A stretch of DNA of 49,901 nucleotides from Clostridia bacterium (lineage in GTDB: Bacteria; Bacillota; Clostridia; Saccharofermentanales; Saccharofermentanaceae), in assembly GCA_016287245.1 (NCBI GenBank), contig JAEEWG010000020.1, forward strand, positions 1-49,901, written 5' to 3'. The notes below the pieces were generated by a model. It worked only from the letters and a program-made list of their open reading frames with translations, searched no databases and was not told the origin of the DNA. Position numbers and translations under genes: made by a program. Below, piece after piece: positions 24,421-31,860 of this stretch. How positions within the stretch are numbered: position 1 is the first letter of the stretch; each line of letters begins with the position of its first letter.

Positions 24421-25224
24421 TCAAGCATTTTCGCTTAGTTCTTCATGCACCTCATTCCAAAAGCCCTCCGCCGCATCATGCGCTCTTTGGACAAGTTCTT
24501 CCGGATCTTTGTATTTTGAATTTTCGACTCCGACTTCCATCAGGATCGGCGATGTGAAGTTTGCCTCACGAAGAAGCGGCAGGATCTCATCAAAGTTGAC
24601 GAATCCTTCGCCGGGGATCACGTGATCGACGAACTCTCGGATCCTGTCGGAAAGGTGTACCGCGATCACACGATCCTTAAGCTCGGAAAGCAGATCCATC
24701 GGTCTCGGACCGTCGATCTGATCGTGGGAAGAATCGTAGCAGAAACCGATATATTTCGGGTCTGCCTTCTTGACCATCTCCACGCAGAGATCAGTCGGTT
24801 TGCCGGGGACCATGTTTTCAAAAGCGACGCGGATCCCGTTCTCCTTCGCGATTCTCTCCATGTCCTTGATCCTTCCGGATACCAGCTCGAATTTTTCTTC
24901 GTATTCATCGTCCTCGAACCAGAAGACCGTGCAGTGGATGACCACGACCGGCGCACCGAGAAACTTCGCCGCACGGGCGAGGATCTCATTTTTCTCGATC
25001 GAATCCACGCGGTCAAGATCGTATCCGTGGAGCGTATCGACAGATAGATCATTTTCCTTCAGAAGATCCCGGATCTGCGGCCAGTTCTCCTCCTGAAGAA
25101 GCCCGCTATGCGAATAATCCATTCCAAACGAAACATGCGTGAACCCCGCTTTACGGATCATCGGAAGCTGCTCCGAAAGGGGGACTTTGTAATCAAATGT
25201 CGTCGAAATGGATGTTTGCGCCAT
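24421..25224 (-). CDS. Sugar phosphate isomerase/epimerase family TIM-barrel protein
   Basis: ATG 25224 (267 residues) is preferred over GTG 25233 because GAGG lies eight bases before it. Metal-ligand segments RVAFENMVPG (Glu), GFCYDSSHD (Asp, His), VIAVHLSDR (His) and PILMEVGVE (Glu) identify the AP_endonuc_2 barrel. It differs clearly from the other barrel at 17188-18021. The gene lies 15 bases after a GNAT gene and probably shares its transcript. The substrate is unknown. Confidence 0.88.
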   Translation of the reverse strand: MAQTSISTTFDYKVPLSEQLPMIRKAGFTHVSFGMDYSHSGLLQEENWPQIRDLLKENDLSVDTLHGYDLDRVDSIEKNEILARAAKFLGAPVVVIHCTVFWFEDDEYEEKFELVSGRIKDMERIAKENGIRVAFENMVPGKPTDLCVEMVKKADPKYIGFCYDSSHDQIDGPRPMDLLSELKDRVIAVHLSDRIREFVDHVIPGEGFVNFDEILPLLREANFTSPILMEVGVENSKYKDPEELVQRAHDAAEGFWNEVHEELSENA

Positions 25225-25239
25225 CGTCTGCACCTCTAC

Positions 25240-25788
25240 TTATTTATTATCCTCGAGAGACTTGAGCCACTCGTCTTTACTGATCTCAAGTTCGATGATC
25301 CGCTCGCTCTTTCCCTCGATCTCCACGAAAGAATCCTCGCAGATGGTCGATGCGCGGAACCCGCAGGAAAGATAGCACTTATAGGCTGCGGTATTGCATT
25401 CGAAAACACCGATCGAAACGGTGTCGGCCTTAATGACCGTGAAAGCATATCTCTGCGAAAGGCGGATCAGTTCTTTTCCATAACCTTTCCCGCGTCGGGA
25501 ACCATCGACGACGACCCATCCGAACCGGAGGATCCGGTTGTCGCCTTTGATGTAGCGCATGATGAGATGTCCGGCCACGCCGTCCTCGTCAAACGCCGTC
25601 ATCGGATAGAAGTTATCCGGCTCCTCGCATCCGCCGTTATTTTCGAGGTATTTCCGGTTGATCGCCTCTGCCGTGAGCGGGAAGTTACAGAAATGATTTC
25701 CGCCCCACAGAAGGAACATCCTTTCATTATCGATCCAGGACGCGATACTTTCCGCGTCGCAGGGCTTATATGGTCTAAGTCTGAGCAT
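25240..25788 (-). CDS. GNAT family N-acetyltransferase
   Basis: The 182-residue protein has the RimJ/RimL-like order: LRPYKPCDAESIASWI at the N-terminus, FGWVVVDGSRRGKGYGKELI as the acetyl-CoA loop (R-R-G-K-G-Y-G), and ECNTAAYKCYLSCGFRA at the C-terminus. The start ATG 25788 follows GGAGGAGAG. It is first of a three-gene run with an isomerase and another GNAT. The substrate is not predictable. Confidence 0.9.
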   Translation of the reverse strand: MLRLRPYKPCDAESIASWIDNERMFLLWGGNHFCNFPLTAEAINRKYLENNGGCEEPDNFYPMTAFDEDGVAGHLIMRYIKGDNRILRFGWVVVDGSRRGKGYGKELIRLSQRYAFTVIKADTVSIGVFECNTAAYKCYLSCGFRASTICEDSFVEIEGKSERIIELEISKDEWLKSLEDNK

Positions 25789-25857
25789 ATTCTCTCTCCT
25801 CCGCTATCAAACAAAAAAGACGGTGACATCGTCTGCCATCGTCCTTATTGTAACGCA

Positions 25858-25920
25858 CTATTTTTTCTTCTGATATAGACCGATCGTATAAACCTGATCG
25901 CGGTTCTTATCAAAAAGAAC
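25858..25920 (-). pseudogene. Possible C-terminal remnant ending GLYQKKK
   Basis: Between two genes the minus strand reads VLFDKNRDQVYTIGLYQKKK and stops with TAG at 25858. It looks like a natural protein end, and the segment also contains a GGTTCTT/AAGAACC hairpin. Chance cannot be excluded. Confidence 0.25.
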
Positions 25921-25921
25921 C

Positions 25922-26329
25922 TTACGCCTTACTAAGAAGTTCTTTGACCACTTGGATCACATCATCGACAGGTTCCATGGTATCGATGGTGCTCTGCACA
26001 AAATCCGGATTCTCGATCTCGGAATCCTCCGGATCATAGTGCTCCTTCGAGCCACCGATCTGGCCCGGCTTCGGCGCCATGCTGATGATGATCTTCTTCG
26101 GCTGCGCATCGACATACACATAGTTCGTTACGTTTGCCTTGTTAAAGACCACGACCTGTCTTTCTTTTCCAAAAGCTCTGATCCACCCGATCTTCGGCTT
26201 GCCGTATGGGGTCTCCACGCCCGACAAAAGCTCGAGCATCCTGTTGTTATCCCAGCCTTTGGTGTTCTTAAAAGTCTTGTATCCGTAAGCCGTTCCTTCA
26301 CCGGAACTCAGAAAATCGAAAAATCCCAT
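25922..26329 (-). CDS. Hypothetical protein, 135 aa
   Basis: I do not recognise this protein. It starts at ATG 26329 after GGAGGACGCAG, so it is probably expressed. It is soluble and mixed alpha/beta, with GWDNNRMLELLSGVETPYGKPKIGWIRAFG at the N-terminal half and a basic PKKIIISMAPKP strand. The last part is acidic, DPEDSEIENPDFVQSTIDTM, followed by a short amphipathic helix. There is no signal peptide or membrane segment. It lies 30 bases after metF's stop on the same strand, so it could be the end of the metE-metF transcript. Confidence 0.7.
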   Translation of the reverse strand: MGFFDFLSSGEGTAYGYKTFKNTKGWDNNRMLELLSGVETPYGKPKIGWIRAFGKERQVVVFNKANVTNYVYVDAQPKKIIISMAPKPGQIGGSKEHYDPEDSEIENPDFVQSTIDTMEPVDDVIQVVKELLSKA

Positions 26330-26359
26330 CTGCGTCCTCCGAAATATGATCTATCGGAA

Positions 26360-27220
26360 TTATACTATATTTCGGACGCCTTCACATATCCTTCTGGCCA
26401 CGGCGGGATTATTCATGGTGTAAAGATGGATGCCCGGAATGTCGCTGGCGAGAAGGTCGATGATCTGGGAAAGCGCATAGGACATGCCCGCATCGAAAAG
26501 CGCTTCTTTTCGGTCTTCATATTTTTTTACGATGCGGTTGAAGCGCTCCGGGAAAGTCGCATTGCAGAGCGACAGCATTCTTCTGATCTGTGCGGCGTTG
26601 ATGACCGGCATGATGCCCGGGATGATCGGCACATCGATCCCGCCGATCCTGCAGCGTTCGCAGAAATCGTAGAACTTCTCGTTATCGAAAAAGAGCTGGG
26701 ATAAAAGTACTTCCGCACCGGCATCGACTTTCTTCCGAAGGCCCTTAAGGTCATTTACTTTTCCGTCGGATTCCGGATGACACTCGGGGTAGCAGGCGCC
26801 TAAGAAACAGAAATCATGCTTTTCCGAAAGATAGGAGATGAGATCGGACGCGTGATGGAAATCGTCCTTTTCCGCGATCTTCGGAGTGCGGTCACCTCGA
26901 AGCGCGAGGATATTCTCGATCCCCTCCTCTTCCATGACGGCTGCGAACTCATCGATCTCCTTTTTATCGTAGTGCAGAGAGGTCAGATGCACGACCGGTT
27001 CCACACCATATCTTCTCTTGATGTTCCTGGCGATCTCGATCGTACGGTTGCAGTTACTTCCGCCGCCGGCGCCAAAGGTCACGCTGATGAAGTCGGGCTT
27101 TAGTTCACAAAGCACCTCGAGCGTCTCATCGATACTTTCCAGTTCCGTATCTTTCTTTGGCGGGAAGATCTCAAAAGAAAGGCTCTTCCTGTTCTGTTTA
27201 TAAAGTTCTGCGATCTTCAC
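26360..27220 (-). CDS. metF: Methylenetetrahydrofolate reductase MetF
   Basis: The 286-residue FAD enzyme reduces 5,10-methylene-THF to 5-methyl-THF, the methyl donor for methionine synthase. LSFEIFPPKKDTELES, DFISVTFGAGGGSN, VVHLTSLHYDKKEID, ALRGDRTPK and SQLFFDNEKFYDF are conserved MetF blocks. It begins with GTG 27220 after GGAG. It lies downstream of metE on the same strand with a 133-bp gap that holds GC-rich repeats, so the two may share a transcript. Confidence 0.97.
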   Translation of the reverse strand: MKIAELYKQNRKSLSFEIFPPKKDTELESIDETLEVLCELKPDFISVTFGAGGGSNCNRTIEIARNIKRRYGVEPVVHLTSLHYDKKEIDEFAAVMEEEGIENILALRGDRTPKIAEKDDFHHASDLISYLSEKHDFCFLGACYPECHPESDGKVNDLKGLRKKVDAGAEVLLSQLFFDNEKFYDFCERCRIGGIDVPIIPGIMPVINAAQIRRMLSLCNATFPERFNRIVKKYEDRKEALFDAGMSYALSQIIDLLASDIPGIHLYTMNNPAVARRICEGVRNIV

Positions 27221-27237
27221 TTTTTACTCCATTTCGG

Positions 27238-27346
27238 GCACGCGCCGGAAGGAAAACCTCCCGCGCGGCCAGTACTTCTTTTCTTCACGCACGCGCCCCG
27301 CGCGGCCGGCATTTTCGCTTGCCGCACCTATTCCTCCGGCGCGGCC
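27238..27346. repeat. GC-rich short repeats between metE and metF
   Basis: The word GCGCGGCC occurs at 27263, 27300 and 27339, two of them followed by GGCAT(T/C)TT, and GCACGCGCC occurs at 27238 and 27289. The spacing is 37-39 and 51 bases. The third copy runs into the 3' end of metE. The cluster is much richer in GC than its surroundings and can form several hairpins. Confidence 0.6.
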
Positions 27347-27353
27347 GGCATCT

Positions 27354-29606
27354 TTACTTTTCGCGGATGATCTTCGCCGCGGCGACAAGATTTTTAAGGC
27401 TCTTTACGGTCTCTTCTTCGCCGCGGGTCTTCAGGCCGCAGTCCGGGTTGACCCAGAGTTTTTTATCTTCGGTCTTCTCGCGGATCCTGCTGAGCTGTGC
27501 GACGAGCTCATCGACAGAAGGAACACGCGGGCTGTGGATATCGTACACACCCGGTCCGACTTCGGTCTTAAAGTGATTCTCTTTCAAGGAATCGAGGATC
27601 TGAAGGTCCGAACGGGAGGCTTCGAATGTGATGACATCGGCATCCATGTTATCGATGGCCGGGATGATGTCCGTAAATTCGCTGTAGCACATATGCGTGT
27701 GGATCTGTGTTTCCGGCTTGACCCCGCTATGTACGAGACGGAAAGAAGGGATCGCGAAATCGAGGTACTCGCTGTACCAGTCGGACTTACGGAGCGGGAG
27801 CTTTTCACGAAGCGCGGCTTCATCGATCTGGATGATGTTGATGCCGTTTGCTTCGAGGTCAAGAACCTCATCTCGGATCGCAAGAGCAATCTGCTGGATG
27901 CTCTCCTTGATGGAGATATCTTCTCTCGGGAAAGACCAGTTGAGGATCGTTACCGGTCCTGTCAGCATACCTTTGACCGGCTTATTCGTGCAGGACCTGG
28001 CGAACTTCGACCACTCGACCGTGATCGGTTCTTTTCGAGAAACATCGCCCCAGACGATCGGCGGTTTTACGCATCTTGTGCCGTAAGAGAGGACCCAGGC
28101 CTTCTCGGTAAATACATAACCGGAAAGATGCTCACCGAAATACTCGACCATGTCGTTTCGCTCGAACTCACCATGCACGAGCACATCGAGGCCGATCTCT
28201 TCCTGCAGACGGATGCATTCTTCGATCTTCTGCTTATTGAAATCGATGTACTCTTCTTTAGAGATCTCGCCCTTTCTATACTCGGAGCGGTTTTTTCTGA
28301 CATCTGCGGTCTGCGGGAAAGATCCGATCGTCGTGGTCGGGAACTTCGGAAGGCCGAGCTTTTCCTTCTGGATCTCTTCACGTTCGTCAAAAGCCGGAAG
28401 ACGGGTGTAGTCGGACTCCTTGATGGCAGCAACTCTCGCCTGCACCTTCTCATCTACGCTGTCCGGTCTCTTTTCAAAGAGCGCCTTGTTCTCAGAGAGT
28501 TTTTCTTCCTTCAGATCGCAAAGATCCGAAAGCTCGAGGAGTTTTTCTTCCGCAAAAGCAAAGTGCTTCTTATACTCTGCCGGGATCTTCGACTCACTGG
28601 AGAGTGTGTACGGAACATGCAGCAGTGAGCAGGAAGTGCCGATCACGAGGTTTTCTTCCGAAACGACCGACCTGATCTCGGAAAGGATCGAAGAAGTCTT
28701 ACTGTAATCGTTCTTCCAGATATTCTTACCATTTACGACACCTGCAACGAGGATCTTATCCTTCGGGAAACCATTCTCCGTCAGAAGGGAAAGCGTCTTT
28801 CTGCCCTCGACAAAGTCAAGACCGATCGCATCGAAATCCAGATTTACCACTTCACTGTAGATATCGCGGATATCTCCGAAATAGGTCTGAAGTGTGATCG
28901 AAAGACCGTTCTTGTTCGAAAGGAGGATATCGTAGATCCTCTTAAAAAGAGCGATATCAGAAGCATCGAGATCGCGGACGAGATACGGCTCGTCGAGCTG
29001 GATCTTTCCGGCTCCGGCAGAAGCAAGATCTGAAAAGAGCTTTACGTACTCGTTTGCAAGATCCTCTGCCACATCCTCTGCCGTTTTCGATCCGAGAAAC
29101 TTCGTCAGTTTGAGGAACGTAAAAGGTCCGATCAGGAGCACTTTCGTATCCACGCCGAGGGCTTTTGCCTCAAGATATTCGGAGACCGGCTTGTTGCCGA
29201 TATATTCGATCTTCGTATCGTCGGAGAATTCCGGAACGATGTAGTGGTAGTTCGTGTTAAACCACTTCTTCATCGGGAGCGCTTTTACATTCCCCTTCTC
29301 TCCCTGGTAACCACGAGCCGCAGCGAAGTATTTTTCCAGATCGGAAAGATCCAGATCCAGATATCTCTGCGGAACGATTTGAAAAAGGAAAGCCGTATCC
29401 AGCACGTTATCGTAGAAGGAAAAATCGTTACTGGAGATCAGGTCGATTCCTGCATTTTTCTGTGTAACAATGTTACTTTTCCTTATTTCCCGGGCTGTTT
29501 CCGAGAGAGAGTCCTCACTGATCTCTCCTCTAAAAAACTTCTCGGAGGCAAACTTCAATTCTCTATCTCTTCCGATCCTCGGAAACCCAATGACTGATGA
29601 TTTCAT
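27354..29606 (-). CDS. metE: Cobalamin-independent methionine synthase MetE
   Basis: The 750-residue enzyme transfers the methyl group of 5-methyl-THF(Glu)n to homocysteine. The N-terminal barrel begins [18 protein letters not shown]. The C-terminal barrel contains [17 protein letters not shown] and the zinc ligands in HTHMCYSEF (His, Cys) and [11 protein letters not shown] (Cys). Length is normal. It is divergent from a LysR gene, and the intergenic region has several dyads. Its Shine-Dalgarno is weak, which may mean control at translation or from a distant promoter. MetE does not need B12. Confidence 0.98.
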   Translation of the reverse strand: MKSSVIGFPRIGRDRELKFASEKFFRGEISEDSLSETAREIRKSNIVTQKNAGIDLISSNDFSFYDNVLDTAFLFQIVPQRYLDLDLSDLEKYFAAARGYQGEKGNVKALPMKKWFNTNYHYIVPEFSDDTKIEYIGNKPVSEYLEAKALGVDTKVLLIGPFTFLKLTKFLGSKTAEDVAEDLANEYVKLFSDLASAGAGKIQLDEPYLVRDLDASDIALFKRIYDILLSNKNGLSITLQTYFGDIRDIYSEVVNLDFDAIGLDFVEGRKTLSLLTENGFPKDKILVAGVVNGKNIWKNDYSKTSSILSEIRSVVSEENLVIGTSCSLLHVPYTLSSESKIPAEYKKHFAFAEEKLLELSDLCDLKEEKLSENKALFEKRPDSVDEKVQARVAAIKESDYTRLPAFDEREEIQKEKLGLPKFPTTTIGSFPQTADVRKNRSEYRKGEISKEEYIDFNKQKIEECIRLQEEIGLDVLVHGEFERNDMVEYFGEHLSGYVFTEKAWVLSYGTRCVKPPIVWGDVSRKEPITVEWSKFARSCTNKPVKGMLTGPVTILNWSFPREDISIKESIQQIALAIRDEVLDLEANGINIIQIDEAALREKLPLRKSDWYSEYLDFAIPSFRLVHSGVKPETQIHTHMCYSEFTDIIPAIDNMDADVITFEASRSDLQILDSLKENHFKTEVGPGVYDIHSPRVPSVDELVAQLSRIREKTEDKKLWVNPDCGLKTRGEEETVKSLKNLVAAAKIIREK

Positions 29607-29663
29607 AAAATATACGCTCGCTTTCTTATTTCGTTACCCGAAGTATATGCCCAGTAAAACGAT

Positions 29664-29739
29664 AGGTAAAATATATCTTTTTACCTCTTCTCCATAGATT
29701 TAATCTATCGCAGGTGATATAATAATAGGCACGACCTAT
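29664..29739. promoter_or_regulatory. Cluster of dyads in the metE/LysR divergent region
   Basis: Three dyads are seen. AGGTAAAA and TTTTACCT (29664-29686) have a seven-base centre. ATAGATT and AATCTAT lie at 29694-29708. ATAGG and CCTAT (29725-29739) contain a T-N11-A, the LysR consensus form. A TATAAT at 29718-29723 is a likely -10 for the LysR gene. Together they fit a LysR-type regulator binding at several sites to control metE and itself. Confidence 0.6.
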
Positions 29740-29767
29740 CACGAATTATACGGGGAAGTTATAACGT

Positions 29768-30670
29768 ATGACACTAAAACAGTTAAGATATGCCGTGACC
29801 GTTGCCGACACCGGTAACATGACCGAGGCCGCAAGACGACTTTTCATCGCCCAGCCGAGCCTGACCTCCGCCATTATGGAACTCGAAAAGGAATACGGGA
29901 TCACGATCTTTTCGAGAAGTAATAAGGGCATTGAGATCACCAAAGAAGGCGAAGAATTCCTGGGATATGCCAGGCAGATCTTAGACCAGGCGGATCTTTT
30001 CAATGAGAGATATACAGGAAAAACGGAAGGTAAAGTGCGCTTCTGCGTGTCTTCCCAGCACTACTCTTTCGCCGTAGAGGCCTTCGTCGAGCTCCTTCGC
30101 AGCCACGGCGGCAGCAAATACGAATTCCACATGCGCGAGACGCAGACATACGACATCATCGAGGACGTCTCTCACCTTCGCTCCGAGATCGGCATCCTCT
30201 ACCTTAATGCATTTAACGAGACCGTCATCCGAAAGACACTTCGCGACAACAACCTTCGCTTCGAGCCGCTCTTTACTGCAAAGCCCCATGTCTTCATCGG
30301 GAAGAACTCTCCGCTTTCAAAGAAAAAGAGCCTTGGTCTTGACGACCTTCGGCCCTATCCCAGACTTTCCTACGAACAGGGAAGCCACAACTCTTTTTAC
30401 TTTTCCGAGGAGATCTTAAGCACGGTCGATGCCGACAAAGAACTCATCGTCAGAGACCGCGCCACGCTCTTTAACCTGCTCATCGGTCTTAATGGCTACA
30501 CGATCTGCAGCGGCGTCATCAGCGAGGAACTAAACGGCCCGAACATCATCGCCAAACCGTTGGAAGTGGATGACTACATGCAGATCGGCTACATCCTCCC
30601 GACCCAGATCCACCCGTCTTTCCTCACAGAAGAATATATCAGTGCATTAAAGCGCATCTGCGGCACGTGA
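29768..30670 (+). CDS. LysR family transcriptional regulator, probable regulator of metE/metF
   Basis: The 300-residue protein has an N-terminal winged helix (MTLKQLRYAVTVADTGNMTE and IAQPSLTSAIMELEKEYG) and a periplasmic-binding-like effector domain (about 90-295). It is divergent from metE, the usual arrangement for a LysR regulator and its target. Function would parallel MetR, sensing a methionine-pathway intermediate, though sequence alone does not prove this. Its stop codon abuts the stop of the convergent lipoprotein gene with no base between them. Confidence 0.93.
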   Translation: MTLKQLRYAVTVADTGNMTEAARRLFIAQPSLTSAIMELEKEYGITIFSRSNKGIEITKEGEEFLGYARQILDQADLFNERYTGKTEGKVRFCVSSQHYSFAVEAFVELLRSHGGSKYEFHMRETQTYDIIEDVSHLRSEIGILYLNAFNETVIRKTLRDNNLRFEPLFTAKPHVFIGKNSPLSKKKSLGLDDLRPYPRLSYEQGSHNSFYFSEEILSTVDADKELIVRDRATLFNLLIGLNGYTICSGVISEELNGPNIIAKPLEVDDYMQIGYILPTQIHPSFLTEEYISALKRICGT

Positions 30671-31756
30671 TCAAGAGGTCGGTTCTACCGGTTTGGCCTC
30701 GATATGATCCTTTATAAGGAAATCAAACAGTCTTCCGTACGTGGCCTCATCGATACCTCCGGCCTTCAGTATCTCAGAATCGATTGGCTTGTAGAAATCT
30801 TCTATGCCTCGTAAATAGGGAACTCGATGTGTATCGAGCATCAGCAGTTCTATCTTTGAATTTGACAGGATCAATGCATTTCTACCGTCGATCGTCCTTC
30901 CCTGCTGAACCGTCTTCGGAGACCCATACAGCATACTTATGCGGAACGAATTATACTCAGTATAGACAATAAACATACAGCATCGTATGCTTTCCTTAAG
31001 TTTCTCGTCTTGTTTCAGCACCTCGATCACCTTATCCACATCAGCGGACCTGACGTACGGAAACAATTCAAGCTCCGTATCAGGAGATCTCATATAATCA
31101 TCCATCGCCCCTGTGTACATTAAGATTTCTTTGTTTACAATACCAGGGGTCATGTTACCATCGACTTCAGACGTCTTGCACATTTCCAGATAATCCGGAA
31201 AGTACTCCTCAAAAAAGCTGTATGGGATCTCATCTACGATATATCTTCTGTCCAGTTTTTTGAGAGTATAGAAAAACAGGCCATCCCAGAACTTACGAAG
31301 CTCCTTTTTCAGGTCTTCATCATCATACACTCCATATCGGTTATTCTCATAATCCTCGTAGATCGCTCGATTATCCCATTTGTTTTTTCTCTTCGCGATC
31401 TCAGGTAAATAACCGACGTCGTAGAACGTGATATTCTCATCCCCGGTCAATTCGCGGAGGACTTTTTCGATTTCGGGATCATCAAAACCTAAAACAGCGA
31501 ATCCAAATGTGAAATAACCTCTGTCCCCTTCGATCACATCAAGCGGCACTTTCGTAGTCGTCGGCAAAGTCTCATTCAGATCCTGTGTTTCCGTCGTCTC
31601 CGGAACCGTTGTTGTTTCTGAGGTTGTGGGCGCTTCAGTCGTAACTGATTCCGATGGTGTCGTTGTCTGCGATTCCTTTACTGAACATGACGGCAGAAGG
31701 CTGACCGCCATCGTCAGAGCGATGATCTTTCCAATAAGTCTACGTGAATCTTTCAT
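30671..31756 (-). CDS. Putative lipoprotein of unknown function, 361 aa
   Basis: The start at ATG 31756 is set by GGGGG seven bases upstream. The N-terminus is a lipoprotein signal: a basic start, a hydrophobic stretch (IIALTMAVSLL) and a lipobox ending in PSC. A Thr/Ser/Glu-rich linker of about 45 residues follows (TTTPSESVTTEAPTTSETTT), then a soluble domain of about 290 residues that I do not recognise. It contains many acidic and aromatic residues and a Cys pair (RCCMFIVYTEYN). The protein is expected at the outer face of the membrane. A terminator separates it from the P-type ATPase gene. Confidence 0.8.
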   Translation of the reverse strand: MKDSRRLIGKIIALTMAVSLLPSCSVKESQTTTPSESVTTEAPTTSETTTVPETTETQDLNETLPTTTKVPLDVIEGDRGYFTFGFAVLGFDDPEIEKVLRELTGDENITFYDVGYLPEIAKRKNKWDNRAIYEDYENNRYGVYDDEDLKKELRKFWDGLFFYTLKKLDRRYIVDEIPYSFFEEYFPDYLEMCKTSEVDGNMTPGIVNKEILMYTGAMDDYMRSPDTELELFPYVRSADVDKVIEVLKQDEKLKESIRCCMFIVYTEYNSFRISMLYGSPKTVQQGRTIDGRNALILSNSKIELLMLDTHRVPYLRGIEDFYKPIDSEILKAGGIDEATYGRLFDFLIKDHIEAKPVEPTS

Positions 31757-31795
31757 AACCATACCCCCTTCATTTATGATAATAGATTTTCTCAA

Positions 31796-31835
31796 GAAAA
31801 GAAAACAGGAGCTACCGGTTTAAGCAACTCCTGTT
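31796..31835 (-). terminator. Terminator of the P-type ATPase gene
   Basis: On the minus strand AACAGGAG and CTCCTGTT (31835-31828 and 31811-31804) pair perfectly around 16 bases, followed by TTCTTTTC. It lies 26 bases past the ATPase stop. Confidence 0.8.
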
Positions 31836-31860
31836 GTATCGTTTTTGTGAAATGGCGCTG

